A program made the translations under genes and the position numbers. Shown here piece after piece: positions 20,651 to 30,822 of a stretch of 34,262 nucleotides of DNA (its first letter is position 1; the number at the start of each line of letters is the position of its first letter). The notes beneath the pieces were generated by a model, which was given only the letters and a program-made list of their open reading frames with translations, was not told the DNA's origin and made no database searches. Origin of the DNA: Lingula anatina (taxonomy: Eukaryota > Brachiopoda > Lingulata > Lingulida > Lingulidae); NCBI RefSeq assembly GCF_001039355.2, contig NW_019775796.1, forward strand, positions 21,115-55,376. The letters are read 5' to 3'.

Positions 20651-21484
20651 CATGTTTGTTCCCAACCAAAATTTTAACTTACTTTCACAAATATGATACA
20701 AAAGCATCTCGGATATAATAATGTACTTCAGTATTTGAGAGACTTTTAATTGTTTTCTTCCCTTTTACGCCTGTTGTCTGATTTTAAAGTTCATTGATCT
20801 GATCTTGACTCGGAAATATTGTCAAAGCCCAAATTTGAAAGGGGCGCCAGTTTGCAAAAAATGTTCTCTAAACAGTCACAAACCCGATGTAACAGGGATT
20901 TTAAAGAACAGAAAATGGTGTAACTTACTTGTTGCTCTTCCTGTTAATGGGTAAGAGAGAGTATCGTTGTGTGTAGGCAAATGTTCACCCTATATCTGTG
21001 TCACACCTTTATAGCAACGCCTCCTAGTGCTATCACACTACTTGATCTCACCTTTAACAAAGGGCCACCTTTTCTCTTCCCGGCACAGTAATTAGGGCGC
21101 TGTTCATAGTGTGCTGACTTTACTACTGGTTTCACAAGTGTGGCTTGGCCTTAGATGACGCGGCGCACAGAACGAGTGAACTCTTTTCTCTAAGATTATT
21201 TCGGTGAAAATATTTTACTTGCGTCGAGGTTTTGGCTGTTGTGAACATTTTTAACAACTTTTTTTCTTTTCCATCAAAATTATACGTAGTCATTATATGT
21301 GAAATGTTTGATGTTTGGGGGGGGTCACAGTAGACAACTTCCGTAATATTGGTATTAATTTTACGGTACACGGTTGCAGTGGTTGACAGCGTCTGTCACA
21401 CCTAACAGAATGGAGCTGACGCTTCCCAAAAAGCGCATTTAATGCAATGCATGTAATCCATCAAATCATGCCATACGCTAAACT

Positions 21485-21708
21485 GACAAAGACTGAACAT
21501 TTGGATAAAATAACACAGATGACCTCATTTCCTACACTACATTATAAAAATGTGTAGACTCTTTAAATAATTTTGCCTAAGACTGGAAGCAAAAATAGCA
21601 CAAAGTACATACCATGAGGCAACTATACAGTAATATCTTTAAAAATATGCACCATTTCAGTTAAATTTAAAGAGTCTACACATTTTTAAAATTGGCTAAA
21701 AGGGATCT
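21485..21708. mobile_element. Hairpin-forming MITE-like insertion specific to unit C
   Basis: AAAAATGTGTAGACTCTTT followed by AAAT (about 21547-21569) and its exact reverse complement (about 21665-21688) form an inverted repeat of about 23 bp around a loop of about 95 bp. Unit A at 8762-8772 goes straight from 'gccatacgcta' to 'cggtgcacgt', so the segment is an insertion in unit C or a deletion in unit A. Exact ends and target duplication could not be fixed. Confidence 0.65.
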
Positions 21709-22420
21709 TCACGGTGCACGTGCCGATAGGTGGGAAACAACAATAAGAGCAGGAAGAAAATCTTGTTAGGGTTTGTGAAAGGGAGGAGAAATCAAATGGA
21801 ATATATGAGTTTAATTATTGGTAATCTAATAAAATGTTAGGAAAACCGAAGATACATTTACTGCATATAAATTTCAAGCATGGCTTATCCCTGGTGCAAA
21901 TTTATTAGTATATACGTCCCCAAATTTATCATTAAACTAAAAGTGTGACATTGTGACACATGATACTGTAGTGTCTGTCTACACATAGATTTCCAGTTGT
22001 CTGATATATGAGCGGTATTTTTCTGCAAACTGGATCGGTTGTCTGTTTTTATAAATATGTCATATGAAACGGGCACATTTGCTAAATTTAGTGTCGGGCG
22101 TACTACTAAGGGAAATTCATATCTACAGTACAGGTGAATTTTGAGCATAAAAATATATGTAAAACAACAGCATCACTGTTTCCTCTGGGGTCAATGCCCA
22201 AAGCATTTTTCTTTTTAAATGTGGTTTGCTCAAAATTAGGGTTGGTTGTGTTCCTTTAACCAACTTATCGATTTAGTCTGACCCACCGGAGAGATGTTCG
22301 GGTAAATCTACCTGTGGCATATCACTAACTAGCCTAGCATGTGATTTCATAGAATAGTTCCCGTATAATACAAAAACATCAGATAACTATGAATCACACA
22401 GTCAAACACATGCTCGGTGG

Positions 22421-22432
22421 TTTCACGTGAAA
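22421..22432. promoter_or_regulatory. TTTCACGTGAAA palindrome, copy C
   Basis: Perfect 12-bp palindrome with a central CACGTG, 467 bp upstream of the start codon of the complete lectin gene, conserved in position with unit A and nearly so in unit B. A candidate bHLH-type site; no direct evidence of use. Confidence 0.5.
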
Positions 22433-22557
22433 TGACAGTGCGTCCTATTATGTTAATATATTATGCATTATGTAAGAGGTTACTATAAACTCTCCTTTTT
22501 TACCCAGCATACATCTGTCATTTCCAGTAATTCTTCCCTAGACTGGCTCCCCAGACA

Positions 22558-22563
<6 letters not shown>

Positions 22564-22614
<51 letters not shown>
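22564..22614. repeat. A51 homopolymer in the lectin upstream region
   Basis: 51 consecutive A where unit A has only seven A in the same context (CAGCTAAAAAAATCAGG). About 285 bp upstream of the start codon. The C-copy also lacks about 75 bp of sequence just before the tract compared with unit A. Confidence 0.95.
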
Positions 22615-22616
<2 letters not shown>

Positions 22617-22825
22617 AGTAGAAATCATAAATCAACGAATGTAAATACAGTTTGCTGAACATAAAATTTGCACCAATGTTGAAGATGCTAACTGGTTCAG
22701 AAAGCGCGTCGTCTTAGATTCGGTGAAGATAATGGAGGCAACGCCCACTTTTGATCACATGTTTAATGCCATCCAATACAATTGCAACAAGTATCTGAAA
22801 TATAAGATCAATCCCCTCCCATTGC

Positions 22826-22898
22826 TATTGGATAAAAGAGTGCTCTATCCACGGCGTGGTAGACAATATTCACATTTGTTGGTTTATATGGTCTGAGA
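22826..22898 (+). promoter_or_regulatory. Core promoter of the complete lectin gene
   Basis: Inverted CCAAT (ATTGG, 22827-22831) overlaps a TATA-like GATAAAAGAG (22831-22840), followed by the palindrome CCACGGCGTGG (22849-22859) and the start codon at 22899. The arrangement is conserved in unit B (12512-12584). Transcription would be expected to start about 25-30 bp after the TATA-like box, giving a 5' UTR of roughly 35 nt. Confidence 0.6.
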
Positions 22899-25800
22899 AT
22901 GGCAGTGTTCTTTTTGTCATCATTTGTGCTCTTGTTGGTTCTTGTCCAGCACAGTAAAGTTTGGGGACACAACATTGTCAATCTGCGATGCGAGGTCCCA
23001 ACTCATGGCGGCTTTCTGTCACATCACCCAGGCACAGGTACCGTTGATACTTGTACATGTACGAAGACCAAAGAAAAGGTTCGTATGCCGTACTAACTAT
23101 ATACTTCCGCATTACGCCTCCAACCTTGTGAAAGATACTGACAGCGTATTAATCCTCAAAATACCTAAAATGAAAATTTTCGTGCATCTAGTTATTCAAT
23201 AATGCATCTACCGGTACCTTTGTTTTAATTAAAAACAAAAATAATCCCCTCATTTTCAATGTGTGCCCCTGAACTGAATAAAAAACATTGAAAATCGGCT
23301 TGTTTGTTTCTTTGGGGGATGCATAAGTACCAACGGTTTCTGTGGATGACGTTCACTAAGGACTCTTGAGAACGGTTTCACTAAGCAACTTATGACTCCA
23401 TTTCCATACCTAGATCGATCTAGCAGAATCGACCTTTCTCCAAGGGGTTTCTCGGTAAATAACATTCAGCTAAAGCAGCTAAGATGCCTGGCGCGCCTTC
23501 TGGAGCTGGTTCACCATAGTCAATTACCCCCTAACATCTTAGGTAGGCGCGCCAGAAATCGGAACTGCTTAAGTAAGCGAGAAACCCGTCAGAGATGGGT
23601 CGATCCTGCTAGATCGATCTAGGTATGGGAACGTGGTCTAAATCAGATGTTTTTTGGGTCTCATCATTATAGGGATGAACAGTTATTTACTTTAAAAGTC
23701 TAACAGTCCAATTTTAAATGGTGATATTGAAAAAGACGTTGAAAAAGACAAGACCGATAAGTGATGTGTAAAGGAATTCTCTTAAACACCCAACTTGAGT
23801 TTTTTCTATTTTTTATAACTCGTGCACTAGCCCAAATAAAGACATTGTGAGGTACGAGCGCATTTAGTTGACAAAGACGTTTTAAACACTGGGTTGAAAA
23901 GTGAATTGTTTATTAACCCAAAAATATGCTGTCTGCAACGTGTCTAATTTTAATTAATTGCTGTAGGTAGCTGATTTGGAAAAGAAGATAAGGCTTCAAC
24001 AAGAACAGTTAGTGAAATCTGATGCTTTGCTGTCGAATCTAACTGATACACTAGGATCCGCCTTGGAGAAAATCGAAAAAATGGAAGAAAAACTAAAAGG
24101 TAGGGAATCCCTTAATGCATAATAAATATTATAGTGTTAAATGCATTAAAGAGTTTTGGTGAACGAATGTTTGTGCATGTGGGGAGTGTGGGTGGGGGGA
24201 GTGCACGTGTGTTATCATTTGTTGGCATTGGGCGAACAAATGTTTGTGAATATATATTTTTTTCACTCACTAGTTTTTTGTTGAGGTTTTGCACCTTCCT
24301 ATCATGATTAAAAAACTAGAACTTGCTGCACGCTGAATACTTCGTGGATATGGCACGGGTGTTAGTTTGGCAATGCTAAGATATTAAGCATGTGGCAAAG
24401 TGGTTATGATATTCAAGGTGCATTGTTGACACCAAAAAGCCAAACTGATGTTTGTACACTGAGAATAAAATCGGAGTCCAAGTGACTCCAAACTTGGAGT
24501 CCAGCAGTGGTGCCTAAAATAACTCCAAATTGGAGTCAAGATGACTCCAATGGAGTAGTGTCATCCCAGACCCCACCTTTTTACAAAATAGCACTTCTGA
24601 ATTATTTTACTTGAACAGAACCACCAAAATACTTCATCACTTTGAAAATTCATTAAGAAAGCAGCAAAACCAAATTATTTGCTGGAAATAGAACTGAAAA
24701 TTTATTTTATTCCACCAAAAATACCTTTTTCATTACAGTTAAATATTATTAAAAACAGCATAACCACATAAGTACTTTTTTGTAAAGAAAAATGAAAAGA
24801 AAACACATGCTTTATAACACCACCAAATTACTTTATTACGGTAAAAAATATGAAAAAAAAACAGCTTAATCATATTTGTTCTGTATTGTAAAAACTATAG
24901 CATCATCATATTATTTCATTGCACTAAAATGCCTTAAAGATTGCACCACCAAATTATTTCATTTTAGTTAAAACATGTTTTTCAAAATGGCACTTCAAAT
25001 TGTGATTGCAGCTAAGCAATCTCATACCATCTCATACTTTCTACAAACTAGCTGCCACATAGGCCCTTCTTCCTATAGTGTTTTTCATAAAATAAAGTGC
25101 ACTTGGGCAAAATGCATGTCGAAAAATATCCACTCGTGGTATAGTCGTGGTCCACCACTGCCGCCTGTAAGTCAGCTTTAGGGTAGGTATATCTGGTGGC
25201 TACATTAATCTTTGACACTGATGCGAAGTGATAGGTCAGATTCCTGAAGTAATCATTGTATCCTGCTCTATTTCTGAAGTTGGCTGGCCTGGGGTCCAGA
25301 AACCGACAGTTTGCATTGCCCCCAACATTATGGGCCTTCTCTGGAGAACCTTATGAAGAAAATAAATAAGTACATTTATTAAATGTAAGAAATCTTCGTC
25401 TTTCGTTCTATTAAAAAAAATATGAGCGTACTTGTACATAAATTAGTATACTTACATTGTAACATGACAGAATTGACGCTCACACACCGCGACTAATCTT
25501 TGATTTTTTCAAGGAAAATAGTTAGCATTCGTGTGTTTCAAGCACTAAATGAAAAGAAAACACATACTTTTCAATCAATTCACATTTTCTTCATGTTGTT
25601 TTGGCACCACATTTAAGTAATTCGCGTTTGAGTTGGTTCTCAGTCAGCGACGCGTGCCCACGCTCCATGTTAAACTCGGTGTAAAACCGCAAGCGAGATT
25701 TTAGAAGGACTGCTTTCACCCCCACGCCATCTAGCGGTAGACCCTCAACGCTGTTATACCCCATTGACTCCATTCACACATCCCTTCATCCCTTGATTTA

Positions 25801-26050
25801 TCTCTACAAAAGAGTAACCATGACCCCATATTAAGGAATTTTTGACTCCTTGGCACATCATGAACAAAATCAACAACAACAGTGTCAAGGGCAGAGACCG
25901 AAAGTATTGTTTATTTCAGATTGTTGTGTCCCCGGACGGGCTCGAACCCACGTCCGGAGGCGGACACTCTAACCACTACACCATGCGGTCACATGCAGTC
26001 TTAGAGTAGCAATAACAAACAGTTTGTAAATCTGGTAATAAGCAGCATGG

Positions 26051-26108
<58 letters not shown>

Positions 26109-27791
26109 AATGAATGAGCATACCTCTCCACTGACATGCATTGGTGGGTCAAATCAAACCTACAACCTAGAAACAAAACCTGCTGACCTGTTTACCGACA
26201 TATCACATAAAGGGTGTGGCAACTGAAAGCCCGGACCAGTAATAAGTGCACGAGTTCTGCATGCAGAAACACACAGAAAACCACTTGTTCATGCATAAAA
26301 TCAACTATGTCCAATAAAGTAATGTTTATACTGACAAAGGATGATGAAAACTGTTCTCTTCACGCCGTTTGCTCACTGCCATCACAAGTAATGAAACGAA
26401 GCTTACTGTCCAGCGATCGAAAAGAGTCGGTGAAAGGGGTCATCCAGACACTGGCCCCCGATAATTTGACTCTGATTTTAGAGTCAGATTGACTCCATGG
26501 GAGCCAGGGGGTGATTGACTCTGATAAGAGAGTCTAAAGCTCTGGTAGTGGGGTAATTTGACCCTTATATAGGAGTCAAATTAACTCCATGAGGGTCAAG
26601 GGGTGCTGGACTCTGACTAGAGAGTCAAATGACTCCAATTTTATTCTCAGTGTATGAAATTACACGACTCCTTTGATTAAGATTCACATTATTGTTTGGT
26701 GATGCTCACTAAGTTTAATCCCAAATGTTTTTTTTTAAATTCAAAACTTGGATCTAAAATAAAGCTGATGAAAATCGGACCGTTTTGGATGTCATATACC
26801 TGTACCTCGTTAGTCGCATCTTTCGACCGGGCGAGCACACAGCTGGTTTATCGAAAATTCAAAATTCATCGTTCCGCCATATATAACGTGTGAGTCTTCC
26901 TTTTTCTGTAAATTGTATATTTACCAGCATTTCTGATCAGCTGAAAATTAAACAAAAACATTTTAGACTTTTAGAGCTAAAACCATATTTTGTAATCCGA
27001 CACATTTTTATAGATTTTTACAAAATCGTGTATTCTGCTTTTCAGAGTGTCCACTTGGTTTCGTTGAACTCGGGGGCAGCTGCTATTACTTCTCCACAGC
27101 TAAAAAGACTTGGCCCCAAGCTCAGGAGCACTGTCAAAGTCTCTCTGCCAATCTGGCTACTATAACTACCAAAGCTGAAAATGAGATGATTGCGGCCAAT
27201 TTATCAGGTAAGCTCCTTTCCATTTGATTGAACAGATAGTTAAAATGACGATTTTCAAAGCACTGGGGTATATCAAATAACTCAGGGCTTCGAAACTTTT
27301 AGAGTGTATGGAAACTTATGAAGTTTAGGTATTTTATCATTTTAATATTTTTTATATACAAGAATATATTAATTTGGGTCAGAAGAAAACACAAGTGGTA
27401 AAAATACACTCAGAAAAAATTGCAACGGATTGGGGGGGGGGGGGATTAGGTCGCCTATTTCCTGCGTTTATCACCTTGTTTAAACTTTCTATTAAAAGTT
27501 TTAACGCTTATTATGTGGTATTGGTATGAGAACACTTTTTCTCTCTAAATTTTAGATTCAGTGCCCTACTGGTGGATAGGTGCTAACGACCGGGAGAGCG
27601 AGGGTAGATGGGTCTGGGTGGCTACCAACGCCACACTTACTTTCACAAACTGGATGAAAGGTGAACCTAACAATGCGTTCGAGGGAACAGAACATTGTGG
27701 GATGATTTACTGGAAAAAGGAGAAAAACCAGTGGAATGATGCACGATGTATTAGTAACTTTCAATTTGTCTGTGAACGCTCCCGAATCTGA
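22899..27791 (+). CDS. Secreted C-type lectin with coiled-coil neck, 236 aa, four exons (unit C)
   Basis: Exon 1 is 22899-23078 (180 nt), exon 2 23967-24099 (133 nt), exon 3 27046-27207 (162 nt) and exon 4 27556-27791 (236 nt, TGA). Introns are GT..AG with phases 0, 1, 1, and the 711 nt stay open throughout. The exon 1 donor (AAG/GTTCGT) is the weakest; the alternative at 23037 (CAG/GTACCG) would break the frame. Residues 1-23 are a signal peptide (FLSSFVLLLVLV core). Cys31, Cys52 and Cys54 precede the CTLD and could link chains. Residues 61-104 form a charged heptad-like neck (VADLEKKIRLQQEQL... to MEEKLK). Residues 105-236 are a long-form CTLD with probable disulfides C106-C117, C134-C231 and C206-C223. 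It has WWIGAND at 164-170, EPN 195-197 and WND 218-220. EPN plus WND predicts calcium-dependent mannose-type binding. The product is probably a soluble oligomeric lectin of innate immunity, mucus or shell matrix; which of these cannot be told. The only complete member of the cluster here. Confidence 0.88.
23402..23631. mobile_element. Fold-back MITE, copy 3, in intron 1 of the complete lectin gene
   Basis: Left arm TTCCATACCTAGATCGATCT pairs with right arm AGATCGATCTAGGTATGGGAA. Inner pairing continues through GATCGACC/GGTCGATC and GGGTTTCTCG/CGAGAAACCC to matching GGCGCGCC sites near the centre. Same family as copies at 4731 and 8298. The plus- and minus-strand frames across it are by-products of the palindrome. 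Confidence 0.8.
24570..25775 (-). pseudogene. Antisense relic of the SAP plus YqaJ-type gene, copy 2, internally deleted
   Basis: On the minus strand 25669-25560 starts MERGHASLTENQLKRELL, followed by KCGAKTT, a stop, then RKCELIEKY: a SAP-like segment closely matching the copy at 15.9 kb and ending at the same donor-like GTATGTG. The middle block (25350-25140; TPGQPTSE and PKADLQAAV reading across a frameshift) also matches. The YqaJ-like part present at 14.79-15.37 kb is missing. Homology jumps from about 25130 to the AT-rich 3' region (24570-25110) that corresponds to 14060-14790. It is therefore a non-functional deletion derivative inside the TIR element. Confidence 0.65.
25780..25992 (-). 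mobile_element. tRNA-derived SINE
   Basis: On the minus strand the head reads GACCGCATGGTGTAGTGG, with TGGTGTAGTGG as pol III A box (25983-25973) and GGTTCGAGCCC as B box (25948-25938), spaced as in a tRNA. The expected acceptor-stem halves do not pair, so it is not a functional tRNA gene. A non-tRNA body (AATCTGAAATAAACAATAC onward) extends to about 25780. Confidence 0.7.
26054..26106. repeat. (TA)n microsatellite
   Basis: About 26 TA units inside the TIR element, next to the SINE head. The minus-strand frame with IYIYIY runs is an artefact. Confidence 0.95.
27432..27444. repeat. G13 homopolymer in intron 3 of the complete lectin gene
   Basis: Paralogous to the G17 tract of unit A. Unit B has an ordinary GGCGGCAG sequence here. 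It lies about 110 bp before the exon 4 acceptor, on the coding strand. Confidence 0.9.
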
Positions 27792-29110
27792 CGTCAATTT
27801 TAATCCCAGTACCAAAATGGCCATGTCATATTGCATACCCCCCCCAGCTACACCCTTTTTCTCCATTTTGATCATTGCTAAACAATTAATTCGTTATCTT
27901 ATCCCAAAGCCCTGTCAGACGCATATTTGGTGATCTTGGCTCTCCTGGTTTCCAGATTATTAGTGGTCACCGGGGTGCACCCTGAGTTTAGATAGTCTCT
28001 GGGATCAGCTGCATGCTGAAAGTAGAGAGGCGAGTTTTTATTGACCTCTGCAATTTAGGGTGACAGGCTATGACGCACAAGGTTCACCTCTGTACAGCGT
28101 TCAACGTAGCTGTGACATCTGTCACATGCAGTTTATTTGGTTATTCAAATTTAATTGTTCTTGAAAATTACTAAAAAAAAAAAAAAAAAGCATAAGCGAA
28201 ATGGCAATCTGCGCAGACAATTTTTCTAATAATCCTATGCATGGTGGATAGTAATGGCTGTCAAGCTACTGCAATGTACTGGTAGCTGATTCTATTTCTG
28301 ATTTTTTCCTGTAACTTTATACATGTAGTTACAGTTATCATCTTCGAATAATTTTCCACTCAAGCAACATGAAGATCGCGATAACAGCTTTAGTATTAAA
28401 TGAAACACGATCCATTAAAACAGTCTTTAATTTTACTCTGAGTGGAATATCTTTAGATAGCGAGTAACTTTACCCATGGCAAATTATTACAATCGTTCAA
28501 TTTCCCAGAAAATAACCTGTTTAAGAAGGCCATCTCATATGTCTTAACAACAGACATCTTTAGTTTTATCTTAGTTTAGCAACAAGAACGTCTGTCGGCC
28601 ATGCATCATCCGTAAGTTTTATTATCATTATTTTGAACTGAAAAAATAACACGTGTTTGAAATGTTTCTTCTGAAAATATGGATTTTTAATTACCATAAA
28701 AAATTCTCATCTTTTGACTTAATTGAGTGAATCGTCTATGTCCTCTCTCCGTCTGTACGCCTGTCACAATATTGTGCGAAAAAAAAAATTTAAAATAGAT
28801 TAACGTGTCAGTCAAGGTCACTAAATTTCTATTGGCATTCCTTGATCAGTGCTCGATAGGATCACCATGAACTACTTAGCAAGGTCAACTACATGTACCT
28901 CTGGTCACCTGACACAACCATGGCAACTAGACGCTCTCATTTTATTACAGGTCGAGACATTTAATTTACATTGCTAATTTACTGCTTAAGAAAGCACGTT
29001 GAAGAAGAAGGATTGTATATTTGGCCAAAATATTTAGGTACTAATAAAGATGAGTAAAATCTTCATATTTTGATTTTGTTGACATTTCCTTTCTTCATTC
29101 CGTCAGACTG
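27792..29110 (+). other. 3' flank of the complete lectin gene (unit C)
   Basis: Shared piecewise with unit B (27792-28400) and unit A (28585-29110). It probably contains the 3' UTR; no AATAAA lies close to the stop, and the first one conserved with unit A is near 29042. The minus-strand frame at 27558-27875 is antisense to exon 4 and is a shadow, as is the plus-strand frame at 27736. Confidence 0.65.
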
Positions 29111-29421
29111 ATGTATACAACATTTTGACAGAGAATCCATTTCATCTTCGAAAGATGCCGTTAAACGAAATTCATGGCTTGGCACGCAGCATAGAATAAC
29201 TGATATATTGCTAATATAGCAATTATGCGCACATAGTTATTTATATTGAATAGTGTAATAAGATGACATGGGAAAACCATGCATTAGTACAGGATTCCAA
29301 CAATGGGTACTGCAAAATATCGTGTGAAAGTGCAATACTAACCCAAATTATCTACTCGGAGTATTTTACCTCAAGATTACATGAATCAGTCAAATTCTAA
29401 TGTAACAATAGCACTAACATT

Positions 29422-29590
29422 CAGGGGCGGATTCAGGCCGTCTTCTGGGTCTTCCGGAAGACGGTCAGATTTTCAAGTTTACATTGACGGGTATCTAATT
29501 TTGTCTGTCGGAAGACGGTCAAAAAATGGAGGATGGATAAACAAATATAATATGGAAGACTGTCAGAAAATATCTCTGGATCCGCCCCTG
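29422..29590. mobile_element. hAT-like MITE, copy 1 (169 bp) with target duplication
   Basis: Ends CAGGGGCGGATTCAG and CTGGATCCGCCCCTG are inverted repeats. TAACATT flanks both sides (29415-29421, 29591-29597), a 7-bp duplication close to the 8 bp of hAT elements. The inside contains three GGAAGACGGTCA-type words. The 70-codon frame over it is not a gene. A second, inverted copy lies at about 33876-34040. Confidence 0.8.
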
Positions 29591-30007
29591 TAACATTGTA
29601 TAGTCAAAGTTCCTGGGAGGTATTTCAAGTTTTTTTAAAGTAAACTTTGAATGATTTTCATTTGACCTGGTTTTGTAATTTGGAACATCAGTTATCATAC
29701 TATAAAATTGTGTCAGACTTATAATTGTTGTCAGTGACTAAGTTGTTCGTAAACTGAAAGAGAGTAGGATTTACAAATTTACATATCAAAATAGTTACAT
29801 AACATAAAGGATATGAAATGAGACCAAAATAAGTTTCGAAAATAAACAAACCACAGACCTCTTAAAGTTTGATAAAAGAAAAAGAGGAAAAGGGATATAC
29901 TGGGGAACAATAAAGACCAAGATGAGTTCCAAAATAAATCACAGGGCACTAAAAGTTTGCTAAAGAAAAAAGTGTTTTACAACATTAGGTTCCGACCTGC
30001 TATGCCT

Positions 30008-30299
30008 TAAGGCCCAGTCACAATGTTGGCGATCTGTCGGGGATTAGTTTTGGCCGGGGGTCGTCGTAGAAAATAAAGAATCCTTGAACAATCCTAGCAA
30101 TAATCCTAATAAAAGTGGAGCAGTCACATTGTCTGAGATTTTTTCAAGGATTTTGACCCGGTTTTGTCGAAAAATCGTGGGATTAGCCTCCGATTGCATC
30201 GGAGGCGATCGGAGACGATATCTGCGAGCGTGTTTTCTTGTAATTTTTTCCCCCTGGGTATATGTGGGGGAAAAGGAGGGTTTTCTGACCTCGGTCATC

Positions 30300-30361
<62 letters not shown>

Positions 30362-30822
30362 ATATATATACACGGCGATTTACAACGATTCCACCGTACG
30401 ATTCGTCGGAGACGATCACATAAAGCGTACGAATCGTCGCAGGGCGCCTCCGATTCAGTCGAAGGGCGCCGGAGACTACTCGCAGACATTGAATCTCAAC
30501 CTGATTTTCCAATCCCACACAGAATCTTGCGACTAGTCTCAGATTATTCGGAGGACGCCTCCGATTAATCGGAGGGCATCGTAGGTCATCGGAGATTGTG
30601 TCTGGGATGCCCAAAATGGGTGAAAAATCTTGCCAGCAATCTTAAAATTTTAAGTTCAAAGTTGGGGACCGCGACGGGTGTGGCGATGTCTAAAAAATCT
30701 GCGACAAACCGCAGGCGTCCGGAGAGCGCCTCCTACGGGTGCAAAATCGTGAGATCTGTCTCAAGATTTTGTTCAAATTTCCATCCCCGACGCATCGCAA
30801 CTGATTTGTGACTGGGCCTTTA
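30008..30822. mobile_element. 815-bp TIR element rich in CGGAGRCGATC-type words
   Basis: Left end TAAGGCCCAGTCACAATG and right end TTTGTGACTGGGCCTTTA are inverted repeats of about 16 bp. The interior repeats CGGAG/CTCCG and GATCG words (for example 30188-30225 and 30550-30595) and is split by a (TA)n tract. The overlapping 84-150-codon frames on both strands come from this biased composition plus the TA tract; none resembles a transposase. Superfamily not assigned. Confidence 0.75.
30304..30370. repeat. (TA)n microsatellite inside the 815-bp TIR element
   Basis: About 26 TA units, then TATTATTATATATATA. Confidence 0.95.

Larger units (their letters stand above)
20760..22825 (+). repeat. Lectin-unit 5' flank, copy C (segmental duplication with 7.37-10.69 kb)
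   Basis: Runs colinear with unit A in blocks: 20760-21310 with 7370-7920, 21340-21480 with 8625-8765, 21710-22020 with 8770-9120, and 22085-22720 with 10060-10690. It is interrupted by a hairpin insertion (21485-21708), lacks the solo LTR found in unit A, and carries a poly-A expansion (22564-22614). It contains the TTTCACGTGAAA palindrome at 22421-22432. No gene is supported; minus-strand frames at 21132 and 21885 are chance. Confidence 0.8.
24457..26653. mobile_element. 2.2-kb TIR element in intron 2 of the complete lectin gene
   Basis: Left end ACACTGAGAATAAAATCGGA and right end CCAATTTTATTCTCAGTGT are inverted copies, with TA immediately outside each (TACACTG...CAGTGTA). Subterminal regions carry repeated GGAGTC and GACTCC words in both orientations (24473-24558 and 26467-26636). 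The interior contains the second SAP/YqaJ relic, a tRNA-derived SINE and a (TA)n tract, so it is nested. No transposase frame is visible. The CACTG ends and subterminal repeats suggest a CACTA/Chapaev-like or other TIR element; a two-base TA duplication would instead fit Tc1/mariner. Unassigned. Confidence 0.7.

Noticed and set aside
25926-25990. tRNA gene on the minus strand
   Set aside because: A and B boxes are present, but the acceptor stem halves do not pair and a SINE-like body follows.
29381-29593. 70-codon frame with Ser/Gly/Arg-rich sequence
   Set aside because: Lies almost entirely within the hAT-like MITE and ends at its terminal repeat.
30084-30568. Overlapping 150- and 134-codon plus-strand frames
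   Set aside because: They span a (TA)n tract and the repetitive interior of a TIR element, have no motifs, and equivalent frames exist on the other strand.
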